Positions 1-8,790 of a DNA stretch of 64,000 bases are shown piece after piece. This stretch comes from Chloroflexota bacterium. Its GTDB lineage: Bacteria; Chloroflexota; Dehalococcoidia; Lucifugimonadales; Lucifugimonadaceae. The stretch lies in contig JAQBUH010000007.1 of NCBI GenBank assembly GCA_027624075.1, positions 26,660 to 90,659 of the forward strand, written 5' to 3'. Each line of letters starts with the position of its first letter. Position 1 is the stretch's first letter. Under the pieces are notes generated by a model. That model searched no databases, was not told the origin of the DNA, and saw nothing but the letters and a program-made list of their open reading frames with translations. The position numbers and the translations under genes are program-made.

Positions 1-704
1 AAGTAGGGCCTCACCTTGTCGTCCGGGCCGGTCATCGGCTTGCTGACAGCGTAGCAGTGGGTGACGATGTCTCCCGACCGCAGGTGCTTGAGAACCATCT
101 CGTCCATTGGCCGTGACGACCGCGGGGACTGATCCACCATGACGAACGTCCCGGTCTCCTTTGCCGCATTGACGCCCCTGTCGAGCGGCTCCCAGCCGGG
201 CCCCGCGTAGTGCGCCACCTTGACGCCGACGATCAGGTCAGGGCGCTGGGCGATCTTTCTCGCGGATAGTTCGGCGCTCATGCCTTCCAGGTCTTGCTCA
301 GGCTCGCCGACCATCCCTTCGCCTGCGATGTTCAGCAGCGCAAAGACCCTGGTCGTGGCGCGGCTGATGATGGTTTCGTTGAAGCGGTCGAATGTGAGGT
401 GACCAGAGCCGCCGGCGTCGACGGCCGTGGTGACGCCGGTCGAGAGGCAATGGGTGTCCGGCTGGAGCGCGCCAAAGTAGCCGAAGAAGTGGCAGTGGAG
501 GTCGATGAGACCTGGGACGACGCACATGCCGGTGACGTCTGCTGAGCGGAGGGCTTTCGCCTGGGAAATGGCCGGCTCGACTGCGGCGATGACGTTGCCG
601 GATATGGCAACGTCCATCTTCTGACCCGATATGCCGTTTGCGGGGTCGTAGACGGTTCCGCCGTGGAGGAGCAGGTCGTAAATGGGACCGTTTTGCTGCG
701 TCAT
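1..704 (-). CDS. Amidohydrolase / deacetylase-family metallohydrolase (3' end outside window)
   Basis: The leftward gene runs off the left edge; about 234 N-terminal residues are present. The start is the ATG at 702-704, preceded on the minus strand by AAGGAG at a good distance. The protein opens with the small beta-sandwich of amidohydrolases (DLLLHGGTVYDPANG, about residues 10-24) and then has the metal-binding signature VPGLIDLHCHFF (about residues 63-74), whose HxH supplies two metal ligands. A VGVKVAHYAG segment near residue 160 sits where the bridging carboxylated lysine of dihydroorotase-like enzymes lies. This fits the cytosolic hydrolases that open amide or cyclic-amide bonds. The substrate cannot be read from the sequence. 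The family call is firm; the specific reaction is not assigned. Confidence 0.85.
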   Translation of the reverse strand, partial: MTQQNGPIYDLLLHGGTVYDPANGISGQKMDVAISGNVIAAVEPAISQAKALRSADVTGMCVVPGLIDLHCHFFGYFGALQPDTHCLSTGVTTAVDAGGSGHLTFDRFNETIISRATTRVFALLNIAGEGMVGEPEQDLEGMSAELSARKIAQRPDLIVGVKVAHYAGPGWEPLDRGVNAAKETGTFVMVDQSPRSSRPMDEMVLKHLRSGDIVTHCYAVSKPMTGPDDKVRPY

Positions 705-1323
705 GTTTTCTCCTTGCCGCCTCTGACGTCTGGCCCTGATCGCCCGTGTCTGTGGTCGCAGTGAACGTACGCGCCGGAGTTGACCCCATCCGGCCCTGTC
801 GAGAGATTTGTCATAATTCCTCTTCCCTTCCCCGAACGAACGTCCGCTTGCCGGTCAGGAAGATGGATGGCCGGGTTGTCATTGTGAGCCTGTCGAAGGG
901 TGCCCGCTTGCGGGCGCGGGTCAAGTCTCCGCATTCTGTCACTCTGAGCTCGACTCAGAATCTCCCGGCTGACCGTTATTGAACGGCAAGATCCCTCCGC
1001 GAGGGCCGGGAGACAAATCGCGAGCGATCTTCTGGGAGACTCTGAATCAAGTTCAGAGTGACAAATTCTCCCTTCTTCGCCAGGCTCCCTTCTCCACGAG
1101 GAGGGAACCAGAGGGCGGTTTGTCCGGAATTCCGGACCGCCACTCTGAACGCGTGTACGCAATAGAACCACTTCGACTCATGCTGAGCGCAGGCACATGC
1201 AAGCTGAGGTGGTCCGATAGCAGCACGATCGAGTCTCCGTAGATCGACGACCACGCGATAATTCCGGTCGAAGCCCGGTCGAAACATAGAGCAGCGGTTG
1301 AGCTGCCGCTTTGCCGTGCCGGA
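705..1323. other. Gene-free gap of about 620 bases carrying repeat elements
   Basis: No convincing gene was found on either strand. The stretch holds an inverted-repeat element (898-1063), a half-element with the sequence GAGCCTGTCGAAGGG (886-900) and a related ACTTCGACTCATGCTGAGC (1170-1188). The remaining sequence has no recognisable promoter or coding bias. Confidence 0.6.
898..1063. repeat. Inverted-repeat element, copy A
   Basis: The left arm at 938-967 (TGTCACTCTGAGCTCGACTC and on) and the right arm at 1034-1063 are reverse complements at about 26 of 30 positions. They are separated by about 66 bases that include a CCGGCTGACCG segment. A small palindrome, GTGCCCGCttGCGGGCGC, lies just outside the left arm (899-916). 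The same design recurs at 32501-32576 and 42835-42953. It looks like a REP/MITE-type non-coding element; no protein is encoded inside it. Confidence 0.75.
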
Positions 1324-2298
1324 CTAGACCGGAACCGCCGCGTGCGCGTGGCGATAGATCTGGATGCGGTGCCGGCAGCTATCCGCGATGAGAACGAGCC
1401 CGTCGGCGCTGGTCTCCACAGCTGACGGGCGCCAGAACCGTTTCTCTTGCTCGAACAGGCCTGCGTTCTCGCGCCAGCTAGCCTGTTCAGGGTTGACGTC
1501 CAAAAACTCCTGGCACCACTTAGACAGCGTGGCGTCGCCCGTCAGCGTTTCGATGTGCGCTCCGTCTTCGGAGAACGCCTGGACGCGGTCGTTCCGCCAG
1601 TCTGCGACAAACACCTCGCCATCCGCAGACACATGCACCCCGGACGGCCGGTCAAACTGTCCGTTGGCCCGGCCGCTTGAGCCGAGCGTGCTCACGAACT
1701 CCCCGGTTTTCGTAAAGCGCTGGATGCGGTCGTTTCGCCAATCGGCGATCCAGATGCCGTCTGCGCGGTCGATGGAGATGCCCCAGGGGAAATTGAACTG
1801 GCCTGGAGCTGTGCCGGAGGCGCCAAAAGAGGAGATGAATCCGCCGTCCGGGGTCAGCTTCTGAACACGCGCGTTCAGGTGATCGACAACGTGGATGTTG
1901 CCCTCGGAGTCGATGGCGATCCCTGAAGGGCGGTCGAACTGGCCGGGCCCGGTCCCGAACTCGCCCCAGCGGTCGACAAACTGGCCTTCCCGGTTGAACA
2001 CCGTGACGTTGTGCATGAACTCGTCTGTGGCATAGATGCGGTCGTCCTTGTCGATGGCAATCGCGGTGGGCTGGGTGGTTTGGCCGGGCTCTGTGCCCCA
2101 GCGCCCAAACTCGTAGAGGTACTCAGAGTCCAGCGTCTGCGCGCTGATCCTGACATCCTTGTTACCGGCGTTGGAGCGGCTAAGGACGAAGAGAAGGCCC
2201 GTGCTGTCCAGCCGCACATCGACCGGGTTCATGAACCCGCGCCCCTGGAAAGACGCGATGCCGATGGTGTGGCTGTACGAGAAGTTCTCGAGGCCCAT
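1324..2298 (-). CDS. NHL-repeat beta-propeller protein
   Basis: The protein has 324 residues made almost entirely of NHL-type repeats. The motif PxGIAIDSEGNIxVVDxxNxRVQ recurs with a spacing of about 45 residues (for example near residues 85, 125, 175 and 225), giving five to six propeller blades. No signal peptide or transmembrane helix is seen. The gene starts 36 bases after the DUF1501 gene and reads in the same direction, so the two are probably co-transcribed with the DUF1800 gene further upstream. NHL propellers usually bind proteins, RNA or small ligands. A scaffold or sensor for the two neighbouring proteins is inferred from position only. Confidence 0.85.
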   Translation of the reverse strand: MGLENFSYSHTIGIASFQGRGFMNPVDVRLDSTGLLFVLSRSNAGNKDVRISAQTLDSEYLYEFGRWGTEPGQTTQPTAIAIDKDDRIYATDEFMHNVTVFNREGQFVDRWGEFGTGPGQFDRPSGIAIDSEGNIHVVDHLNARVQKLTPDGGFISSFGASGTAPGQFNFPWGISIDRADGIWIADWRNDRIQRFTKTGEFVSTLGSSGRANGQFDRPSGVHVSADGEVFVADWRNDRVQAFSEDGAHIETLTGDATLSKWCQEFLDVNPEQASWRENAGLFEQEKRFWRPSAVETSADGLVLIADSCRHRIQIYRHAHAAVPV

Positions 2299-2334
2299 GT
2301 GGAAATTGCTCCTGGCTGTGGCGGCCCGGCTGCG

Positions 2335-3486
2335 TCAGCTTTTGACTAATTCAAGCTTGCTAAATTTCTGCTTGAGGACGGGCTCAGACTCGACACCGAG
2401 CACGTCTTCGAGGAGGGTGGCGTAGACCTGTCTGAAGTCCGTGTTGAAACGTACGTCGCCGTCCAGCTGATCGGACTGCGCCAGCTTCGGATACTCGCCG
2501 TAAAGCCCGCTTTTGACGGAGTCGCCGATCATGAAGGCGACGCCGCCTGAGCCATGGTCTGTTCCGGCGCCGTTGTCTGCGATGCGGCGGCCGAACTCCG
2601 AGAACATCCAGATAACGGTCTCTTGCCCCTTGCCCTGGCGCTCGACGTCGTCCCAGAAGCACGCCACGGCCGTCGAAACCTGGTCCCAGAGCAGGGCGTG
2701 GTTGACCAGCTCGTTGGTATGCGTGTCGAAGCTGCCATGGGCAGCGTAGTAGATGCGGGTGCCCAGGTTGGCGGACATCACCTGCGCGATGCCCTTGAGA
2801 CTCTGAGCGATGGGGTTGTCCGCCGGGTACTCAATGTCCGAGGTGTACTTCGATGGCGCCTCGCGTAGCAAGTCGGCTCCGTCCAACGCGCCCCTGCCAG
2901 TTTCCAGGATCCGCCGGGAAGGGAATCCGCCGTCTGCCATCGGCTGATATATGCGGCTTACCGTGTCCAGCATGGCGTCCCTGTTGCGCGCGCCTGCGAG
3001 GCCGGTATAGAGCCCGTACGACTCAAGCGCTCCGACCGAGGCAACGGACACGCCCTGGGAGGCGAGCGCACGGGGCAGGCCGCGCCCGAAGTTCACCGTT
3101 GTAACCGGGTTCTTGCCTGCGGGGTCGATGAGCGAGCTGGCTTTGCCGAGCCAGCCTTCGGAGGAGCTGGTGAACGGCTCGGCGGTGTGCCAGATGTCCA
3201 TGGACCTGAAGTGGGAGCGGTTTGGCTCCGGATATCCGATGCCCATCAGGACGGCCATCTTGTCCCGGTCAAAGAGCCGTTTGAACGGGCCCATGTGCGA
3301 GTTAAATGCGATCTTCTCGTCGAGCGGGACCACGTTCTCGCCCTTCAGCCCCATGTTGGGGCGGAAGTCGTAATAGAGTCCGTCTTGATAAGGAACGGTC
3401 GTGTTCAGATAGTCGTTGCCACCAGAAAGCTGGATGACAACGAGGTTCTTAGGGTTCTTGTGGCCGTTCTTCTTGTTTGTTGCCAT
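2335..3486 (-). CDS. DUF1501 domain-containing protein
   Basis: The product is 383 residues, starting at ATG 3484-3486 behind the strong site CCAGGAGG. It opens with KNLVVIQLSGGNDYLNTTVPY, the conserved start of DUF1501 proteins, and contains MFSEFGRR and DHGSGG (about residues 295-320), the metal-ligand-like motifs that relate the family to alkaline phosphatases and sulfatases. Family members often carry a Tat signal before this domain; here only about 12 polar residues precede it, so export is not evident. It lies just downstream of a DUF1800 gene, the usual partner in many bacteria. The biochemical role of the pair is unknown, so no function is assigned. Confidence 0.9.
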   Translation of the reverse strand: MATNKKNGHKNPKNLVVIQLSGGNDYLNTTVPYQDGLYYDFRPNMGLKGENVVPLDEKIAFNSHMGPFKRLFDRDKMAVLMGIGYPEPNRSHFRSMDIWHTAEPFTSSSEGWLGKASSLIDPAGKNPVTTVNFGRGLPRALASQGVSVASVGALESYGLYTGLAGARNRDAMLDTVSRIYQPMADGGFPSRRILETGRGALDGADLLREAPSKYTSDIEYPADNPIAQSLKGIAQVMSANLGTRIYYAAHGSFDTHTNELVNHALLWDQVSTAVACFWDDVERQGKGQETVIWMFSEFGRRIADNGAGTDHGSGGVAFMIGDSVKSGLYGEYPKLAQSDQLDGDVRFNTDFRQVYATLLEDVLGVESEPVLKQKFSKLELVKS

Positions 3487-3521
3487 GTCGACGCCTCCTG
3501 GCGTTCCGGTTTGCCGCTTTC

Positions 3522-4916
3522 CTAGCAATACTGGTAGTCGGGGGTGGAGACGATCAACTGGAACATCTCGATCGTGCGCTCGGCGCCGTCCGGCGTGCCG
3601 GACAGGACCGGTCCGTCCTGCGCGGCGTGTTCGATAAGCACAGCCTTCGAGCGCTGGCTGAGGTCGATGGCGCCCAGTGCGTCGAGGCACGCCTCTACGA
3701 ACTCGCCGGGTTGGAGATCACTGCCTGCCGACTCGACCCGCCGGAGCATCCGCGTTACGCCGGGCGAGGTGCGGCGGCCTACCTCGGAGGCGGCGAAGTT
3801 GATGCGCTCAAGGAGAGAGCCTGAGTCGACCCACTCTTCGCCCTCGTGCCAGCCCTCAACGCTGGGCGGGTTGAGCAGGTGCTGTCCCATGAAAAGGGCA
3901 TAGTTCGCCAGCGTGGATGAGTCCATGTCCGGGATCTCAAAACGGTCGGTCAGCCGGGCCGCGCCGAACACCAGTTCGGCAGGACTTTTGACCTTGCGAA
4001 ACCTCACGGCGGCCGACTTGAAGTGGTCCGAGTTGAAGAGGGAGCGGAGGATGGACCGTATGTCGCCGCCGGTCTCCTGGAAGCAGTCGGCCAGGCGCTC
4101 GATCTCACCTTCATCGGGCTCGTCCGAGACAAAAAATAGATAGAGGCGTTTGGCTATGAAGCGGGCGGTGGCGCGTTCACTGACAATGATGTCAATGATG
4201 TCTTCGCCGTTGAAGTTTCCGGTCTTGCCAAGGAACGATTTTTCTGCGCCGTCGTGGTCCGACGGGTCGAACCTGAACTCCATGGGGAATGGACCCAGGA
4301 AGAACGGCGGCGGCGTCGGCTTCGACGCCCACCCGGTGAACGCCCTGGCAGCGGCCTTGACGTCATCCTCCTTGTAGGCGCCCCCGCCAAGATCATCTAT
4401 GCCCATGGAGAACAGCTCCAGGAGTTCCCGGCCGTAGTTCTCGTTGGGCGCGTCCTTGTGGCTGTTCTGGTTGTCAAGCCAGTACATCATCCCGGGATTG
4501 CGAGAGATCTCGAAAAGAATAGTCCGGAAGCTGCCCAGGCCGGCACGCCGGAACAGGTCGATTTCTGTCAGCATCTCCAGCCCGTGGTCCAGCTTCACGC
4601 CACCAACGGCAAACAGGCCGTGCCAGAACAGGGCGATCTTCTCCTCCAGCGGTTTCTCGCTGGTGGCCAGACGCCACGCCCACTGCGGGTCTGCGTGGCC
4701 GGGTGAGCGTGCCTCGACCGAAGCAATGAAGTAGCGGTCCATCAGGTCCTGGTCTTCTGGCTCGCCGTACCGTGGGTTCAGGAGCTCCTCGACCGTCGCC
4801 TCGTACCCTCTGGCGGCATACTGGTCAATCTGATCTCGCGTCGCGCCGAACCCCGCCCTGCGAAGTAAATGCGCAACGGCGGCCACGTCTTCCTGCTTTG
4901 TCGCAACGGTCGTCAT
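3522..4916 (-). CDS. DUF1800 domain-containing protein
   Basis: A 464-residue protein with typical DUF1800 features: VAHLLRRAGFGAT near the N-terminus, FWHGLFAVGG (about 98-107), NYGRELLELFSMG (about 163-175) and FTGW (about 193-196). The length is normal for the family. The start ATG at 4914-4916 has an AGGAG upstream. It is the first gene of a leftward set with DUF1501 (gap 35 bases) and the NHL propeller. Pairing of DUF1800 with DUF1501 is widespread and suggests a joint, still unknown, activity. No signal peptide is seen, in line with the missing signal on the DUF1501 partner. Confidence 0.92.
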   Translation of the reverse strand: MTTVATKQEDVAAVAHLLRRAGFGATRDQIDQYAARGYEATVEELLNPRYGEPEDQDLMDRYFIASVEARSPGHADPQWAWRLATSEKPLEEKIALFWHGLFAVGGVKLDHGLEMLTEIDLFRRAGLGSFRTILFEISRNPGMMYWLDNQNSHKDAPNENYGRELLELFSMGIDDLGGGAYKEDDVKAAARAFTGWASKPTPPPFFLGPFPMEFRFDPSDHDGAEKSFLGKTGNFNGEDIIDIIVSERATARFIAKRLYLFFVSDEPDEGEIERLADCFQETGGDIRSILRSLFNSDHFKSAAVRFRKVKSPAELVFGAARLTDRFEIPDMDSSTLANYALFMGQHLLNPPSVEGWHEGEEWVDSGSLLERINFAASEVGRRTSPGVTRMLRRVESAGSDLQPGEFVEACLDALGAIDLSQRSKAVLIEHAAQDGPVLSGTPDGAERTIEMFQLIVSTPDYQYC

Positions 4917-5571
4917 GGAGTCCTACTCCTGTGGTGTGCAGATTGGCAGATCTGAGGCATGGACTAATCCAACTCGCCGAATTCTAAGTTCCGGCCAATC
5001 AGGGGTCAAACGGCGCCGGTCACTCCAAAGCTGACCATTCGGACAATGCGAGGTCGCGACGATGTCCGGACTCCGGCCCGCTCATCTTGACGCGTCACGA
5101 CAATTGAGGCGTCGAGATCGCCATAACCCATTGTGCCAGCAGACCCAATTTCACACAGGTGACCGGGTTCGATCCCGGCAACAATCGACTCGAATCCTGC
5201 GTCGAGAGTGTGAGCGATGAGTATCGCCGGTCTACGCCCGGAGCGCTCGGCACGTCCGTAGTAGCACGGCCAGATGGACCCGCGAGCTTGAGCTCCAGGC
5301 GCCGCGTATGGCGCCGGGTCTTATGGTCGGCGGATTACAAGTAGTTAACGGCAGACCAGTCGCGAACTCGACGATGAGAAACGTCCGGACAACCGCGGTC
5401 GCAAGTTCAGGACCGTGATCACAGCCTGACTTTTCCAGCCTGTTCGACTGCGAAGCCGGTGAAACCAGGGGGACCGCAGGCAGAGCTATCGTTGAACGGT
5501 CCAGGTCACCCAGCGCGTGCTACGCTGCCAGCGGCTTCGACACATGGAACCTAGACGCAAAGAGAGACGAC
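4917..5571. other. Gene-free gap of about 650 bases
   Basis: The gap lies between the divergent DUF1800 and Gfo/Idh/MocA genes and must hold both promoters, but no clear -35/-10 pair stands out. A CCGGGTTCGATCCCGG palindrome at 5163-5178 resembles a tRNA T-arm but is one base short and has no matching tRNA body. Short open frames here have no coding signature. Confidence 0.5.
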
Positions 5572-6645
5572 ATGGCACGCAGGATCGGCGTTATTGGCGC
5601 GGGGTTTGGGACGATGGTACATGTGCCGGGGTTCCGGTCCGAGGGCTGGGATGTGGTGGCGCTGTTCAGCCGGGACCCGGAGCGGGTCCGGAAGGCGGCG
5701 AAAGAGGCCGGCGTGCCGGATGTCCACACCGATGCGATGGAGATGATAAACCGCGATGACCTGGACGCCATCGCTATCGCCACTCCGCCAGGCCAGCACC
5801 ACGAGCTTGCCATCGCGGCGCTGAAGTCAGGCAAGCACGTCGTGTGCGAGAAGCCGTTCGCCGTGAACGCCATGCAGGCGCGCGAGATGCAGAAGACGGC
5901 GGAGGGGAGCGGACTGACGGCAATGGTCGCGCACGAGTTCCGCCACACGCCGCAGCGGGCCTTCATCAAGGAACTGCTCACCGACGGGTATGTCGGCGAC
6001 TTCAAGCTCTGCGCCATGGAGCTGTTTTTCAACCGCGGCGTGCCGGCTACTCCCCCGGCAATGACGTGGGCGCACCGTAAATCGGAGGGAGGCGGCTTCC
6101 TTGGCGCGCTCGGATCGCACTACATAGACGGCCTGCGCTACTGGTTCGGTGACGTGGCGACGGCAAGCGGCAGCCTGATGACTGTGCGGCCCGATGTGAC
6201 GGACCCGAAGAGCGGCAAGGTCGTGCAGTCCGAGACTGACGACACGTTCTCATTCACTCTCGCATTTAAGAACGGCGGGACGGCGACGATGACCGCGTCT
6301 TCGGCGCTGGTCCCATCACGCGGCGCCCGCATCGCGGTGATGGGCACGAAAGGAACGCTGTACGCAGAACAAGGAGGCCCGAATCCGGCGGAGGACGGTG
6401 CGACGATGGGCAGCCAGGACGGCGGGCCGTTGAAGGCGCTTGATACGCCTGGACGCCTGACGCCGTTTAAGGACGGCCGCGACCCGCGGCTGATGGCCTT
6501 CCGGTTGCTGGTGCGAGACTTCAACCGCGGAATCGAAGAAGGCGGCTCGCCGGCGCCGAGTTTCTCGGACGGCCTGCGCTGCCAGGAGGTCCTGGACGCG
6601 ATCAGAGAGTCGGCGGCCACCGGGAAGACCGTGTCCGTGGGTTAG
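5572..6645 (+). CDS. Gfo/Idh/MocA family oxidoreductase
   Basis: A 357-residue NAD(P)-dependent sugar-type dehydrogenase. The N-terminal Rossmann fold starts with IGVIGAGFG (residues 5-13), and the family signature CEKPFAVN (about 92-99) carries the conserved lysine of the EKP motif. The C-terminal half matches the alpha/beta substrate domain (GGGFLGALGSHYIDGLRYWFGD). Members oxidise hydroxyls of sugars, inositols or related ring compounds; the substrate here is unknown. The gene stands alone between gaps of about 650 and 340 bases. The ATG start is chosen because the Rossmann strand begins four residues later, although the upstream AGAGAG is only a weak ribosome site. Confidence 0.92.
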   Translation: MARRIGVIGAGFGTMVHVPGFRSEGWDVVALFSRDPERVRKAAKEAGVPDVHTDAMEMINRDDLDAIAIATPPGQHHELAIAALKSGKHVVCEKPFAVNAMQAREMQKTAEGSGLTAMVAHEFRHTPQRAFIKELLTDGYVGDFKLCAMELFFNRGVPATPPAMTWAHRKSEGGGFLGALGSHYIDGLRYWFGDVATASGSLMTVRPDVTDPKSGKVVQSETDDTFSFTLAFKNGGTATMTASSALVPSRGARIAVMGTKGTLYAEQGGPNPAEDGATMGSQDGGPLKALDTPGRLTPFKDGRDPRLMAFRLLVRDFNRGIEEGGSPAPSFSDGLRCQEVLDAIRESAATGKTVSVG

Positions 6646-6986
6646 ATGCTGACGCTCTGGCCGGCGTCCCGAAAACCGGTTCGGTCCGGTAGACGAAATT
6701 CCTGAGACCTGACGCTCCCGGTCGACCCGGCCACGACGCACCGCCTGTGCGCCGTCCTCGCAATCGAGTTGTTCGCGGCCACCTCTCGGACGGACACTCG
6801 TCACGATGCTCCGGCGCCAGCGGCGTCATGAGCTCGCTGAAGGGCCGCCCCGCACAGCCCGGTCCTGTCATCGCTCCATCCTGACAAGGCCCTGGCAAGG
6901 ATTGGGGTCTCCAACTCTACCGGAGCAGTTCGTTATCGGCAGAAAGACAGGGTGTCGCATGCCGCAGTGGCACGATAAGACAGGCT
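6646..6986. other. Gene-free gap of about 340 bases between convergent genes
   Basis: The oxidoreductase gene ends at 6645 and the anti-sigma gene ends at 6987 on the other strand, so this is a tail-to-tail spacer. No strong terminator hairpin, gene or repeat was recognised. Confidence 0.4.
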
Positions 6987-7955
6987 CTACCGGGGGGACT
7001 CAGAGGCCGTCATGACCTCGGGGCCAGAAAGCGCCATGACGTCGCTGCCAAACTGGCTGCCGAGCGGCTCAAGGCTCACGACTGCGCGCTCGAACTGGCC
7101 GATGTTGTCCGGCAGCTTGAAGTCGACCCTGGCCATCCCGGCCTCGTTAACCTGGAAAGTGGCAACCGCCTCCGGAACGCCGTCACGGACGAGCGAGAGC
7201 ATGTACTGGTAGTTGTCTGGCGCGGGCGGCAGGCCGGAGACCAGGAAAACAGCCTCGTCATCGAAGTTCTTTACCGCGAGTGTGCCGTTTGCCTCCGGCG
7301 CCTGAGCGTTGCCTACAAAGTAGTTTGGCACCCGGAACTCACGGTTCTGGGTCACGTATGTCAGCCACTGCATGTTCTTGAGAGCTTCGTTGACGGCGGC
7401 GTTGACCGCGGTCAGCCTGGCCACCTCTTCGTCTTGCGATATGAACTGGGCGTTCGTGTCCTCAACCATGGAACGCAACTCAGTCACCTGCGCCAACTCA
7501 GTCTGCATGTCGGCCCGGAGTTGACCAACCTCGGAGTCGAGACGAGAGTTTTCGGCGCTGAATATGACAGCGACGCCGAGAACCGCTATGAGCGCCGCGG
7601 CGACGCCGGTGTAGGCGATACGGGCCGGATTCAGTACAGACCGGACAGAAATTGATCTGCGCGGGCGAATCGAGCGGGCGTCTTCGCGCGCGACGTCGCT
7701 CAGGTGGATGTCGGTGTCTGCCTGCGCCAGGAGCAGTCTCCTGACGCGCTCTGATGGCTCCGCGTGTGTCACCAGATAGCTGAGGTTCTCGGCAGCCTCC
7801 AGCAATAACCGAAGCTCGTCGCGCGCCTCGGGGGAGACGGCGAGCAAGTCGTCTACACGCGACCGCTCTTCCGGAGAAAGCGCATTGAGCGCGTATCCCG
7901 GCAGGTCACCCCACGGGTCTGGGACCGTGAAATCAAGACTATTTGGGTCGGTCAT
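6987..7955 (-). CDS. Anti-sigma factor, RskA-like, membrane-anchored
   Basis: A 322-residue protein. Residues 1-75 are an alpha-helical anti-sigma domain (LPGYALNALSPEERSRVDDL), residues about 113-133 form one membrane helix, residues about 137-190 are a predicted coiled coil, and the C-terminal 120 residues match the extracytoplasmic RskA-type domain (DNYQYMLSLVRDGVPEAVATF). No Cys/His zinc motif is seen in the N-terminal domain, so it is not a ZAS-type factor. The ATG overlaps the stop of the sigma gene in an ATGA arrangement (7952-7955), the usual translational coupling of an ECF sigma factor with its inhibitor. It should hold that sigma factor at the membrane until a cell-envelope signal releases it. 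Confidence 0.88.
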   Translation of the reverse strand: MTDPNSLDFTVPDPWGDLPGYALNALSPEERSRVDDLLAVSPEARDELRLLLEAAENLSYLVTHAEPSERVRRLLLAQADTDIHLSDVAREDARSIRPRRSISVRSVLNPARIAYTGVAAALIAVLGVAVIFSAENSRLDSEVGQLRADMQTELAQVTELRSMVEDTNAQFISQDEEVARLTAVNAAVNEALKNMQWLTYVTQNREFRVPNYFVGNAQAPEANGTLAVKNFDDEAVFLVSGLPPAPDNYQYMLSLVRDGVPEAVATFQVNEAGMARVDFKLPDNIGQFERAVVSLEPLGSQFGSDVMALSGPEVMTASESPR

Positions 7956-8533
7956 ACAGCTGCACTGATTTCGCTGCTAAGGGCATTTCGCAGCTTCTTC
8001 AGGGCAAGGCGCATACGGGTTTTGACAGTGCCGAGCGGCTGCTCGGTCTTTTCAGCTATCTCCGCCTGCGTTAGCCCCTTGAAGTAGGAAAGCTCAACTA
8101 CCTGTCGCTGCTCTGCGGGGAGGTCAGCCATAGCGTCGCGTACTTTGGCGTACTCAGACTGTGCTACGGCATTTTCGAGCGGGGAGATTTCTGCAGACTC
8201 GATGCTCAAATGGTCATCGATGTCGTCGTTCTGGCGATTTCGGTCACGACGGCGCTTGCGCAACTCGTCGATAGTGCGGTTGTGGGCAATGCTGAACAGC
8301 CATGTTGTGAACTTACCCTTGGCTGCGCTGTAGCTGCTGCCACGACGCCAGACACTCAGAAAGACGTCCTGTGTGACCTCTTCTGAGCTAACCGGATCGT
8401 TGAGTATCCGGGCCGACAGGGCGAAGACTCGCCTGCCGTAGCGGTCATATAACTCCGCCAGGGCGTCTCTATTGCGCCCTGAGATCAACTCAAGCAGGTC
8501 AAGGTCAGCCAGCTCCTGATAGTTCGTGGACAT
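7952..8533 (-). CDS. RNA polymerase sigma factor, ECF subfamily
   Basis: A 193-residue sigma-70 family factor. Region 2 runs from LYDRYGRRVFALSARIL to IAHNRTIDELRKRRR (about residues 22-90) and region 4 from LPAEQRQVVELSYFKGLTQ to GTVKTRMRLALKKLRNAL (about 132-185). The start chosen is ATG 8531-8533, preceded by CAGAGGA; an open frame runs further upstream without family similarity. There are no sigma regions 1 or 3, as expected for ECF factors. It is translationally coupled to the RskA-like anti-sigma gene. Autoregulation is likely for such pairs, but I could not identify a matching promoter in the 257 bases upstream. Confidence 0.94.
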   Translation of the reverse strand: MSTNYQELADLDLLELISGRNRDALAELYDRYGRRVFALSARILNDPVSSEEVTQDVFLSVWRRGSSYSAAKGKFTTWLFSIAHNRTIDELRKRRRDRNRQNDDIDDHLSIESAEISPLENAVAQSEYAKVRDAMADLPAEQRQVVELSYFKGLTQAEIAEKTEQPLGTVKTRMRLALKKLRNALSSEISAAV

Positions 8534-8790
8534 CTGACGGTCCTCTGGGTCGTTTTCGGCCTCCGGGGAGCCGCCTTCCGTGCGTGGCATCCGGTTCAAT
8601 CTGCGTAATCCCGGGCTGGGTAAACCCGGGCCAAACTGGCCGATCGGACAAGATGCCTGCCGATTCCATCTGCGCACCTGTTGCGGTCATCGTATTTTAG
8701 TGGATTCCCGTCGCCGCATATGCAGAGAATGTTAAGACGCGTTAACTATCGACCGTAATCGGGGCCGGCGAATCGTACCGAAAATTGGTA

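Noticed and set aside
5163..5178. CCGGGTTCGATCCCGG resembling a tRNA T-arm
   Set aside because: The loop has six bases instead of seven, and no acceptor, D or anticodon arm can be built around it.
5159..5344. 61-codon frame in the gap before the oxidoreductase
   Set aside because: No ribosome site, no family pattern and Arg/Ser-rich composition typical of a non-coding GC-rich frame.
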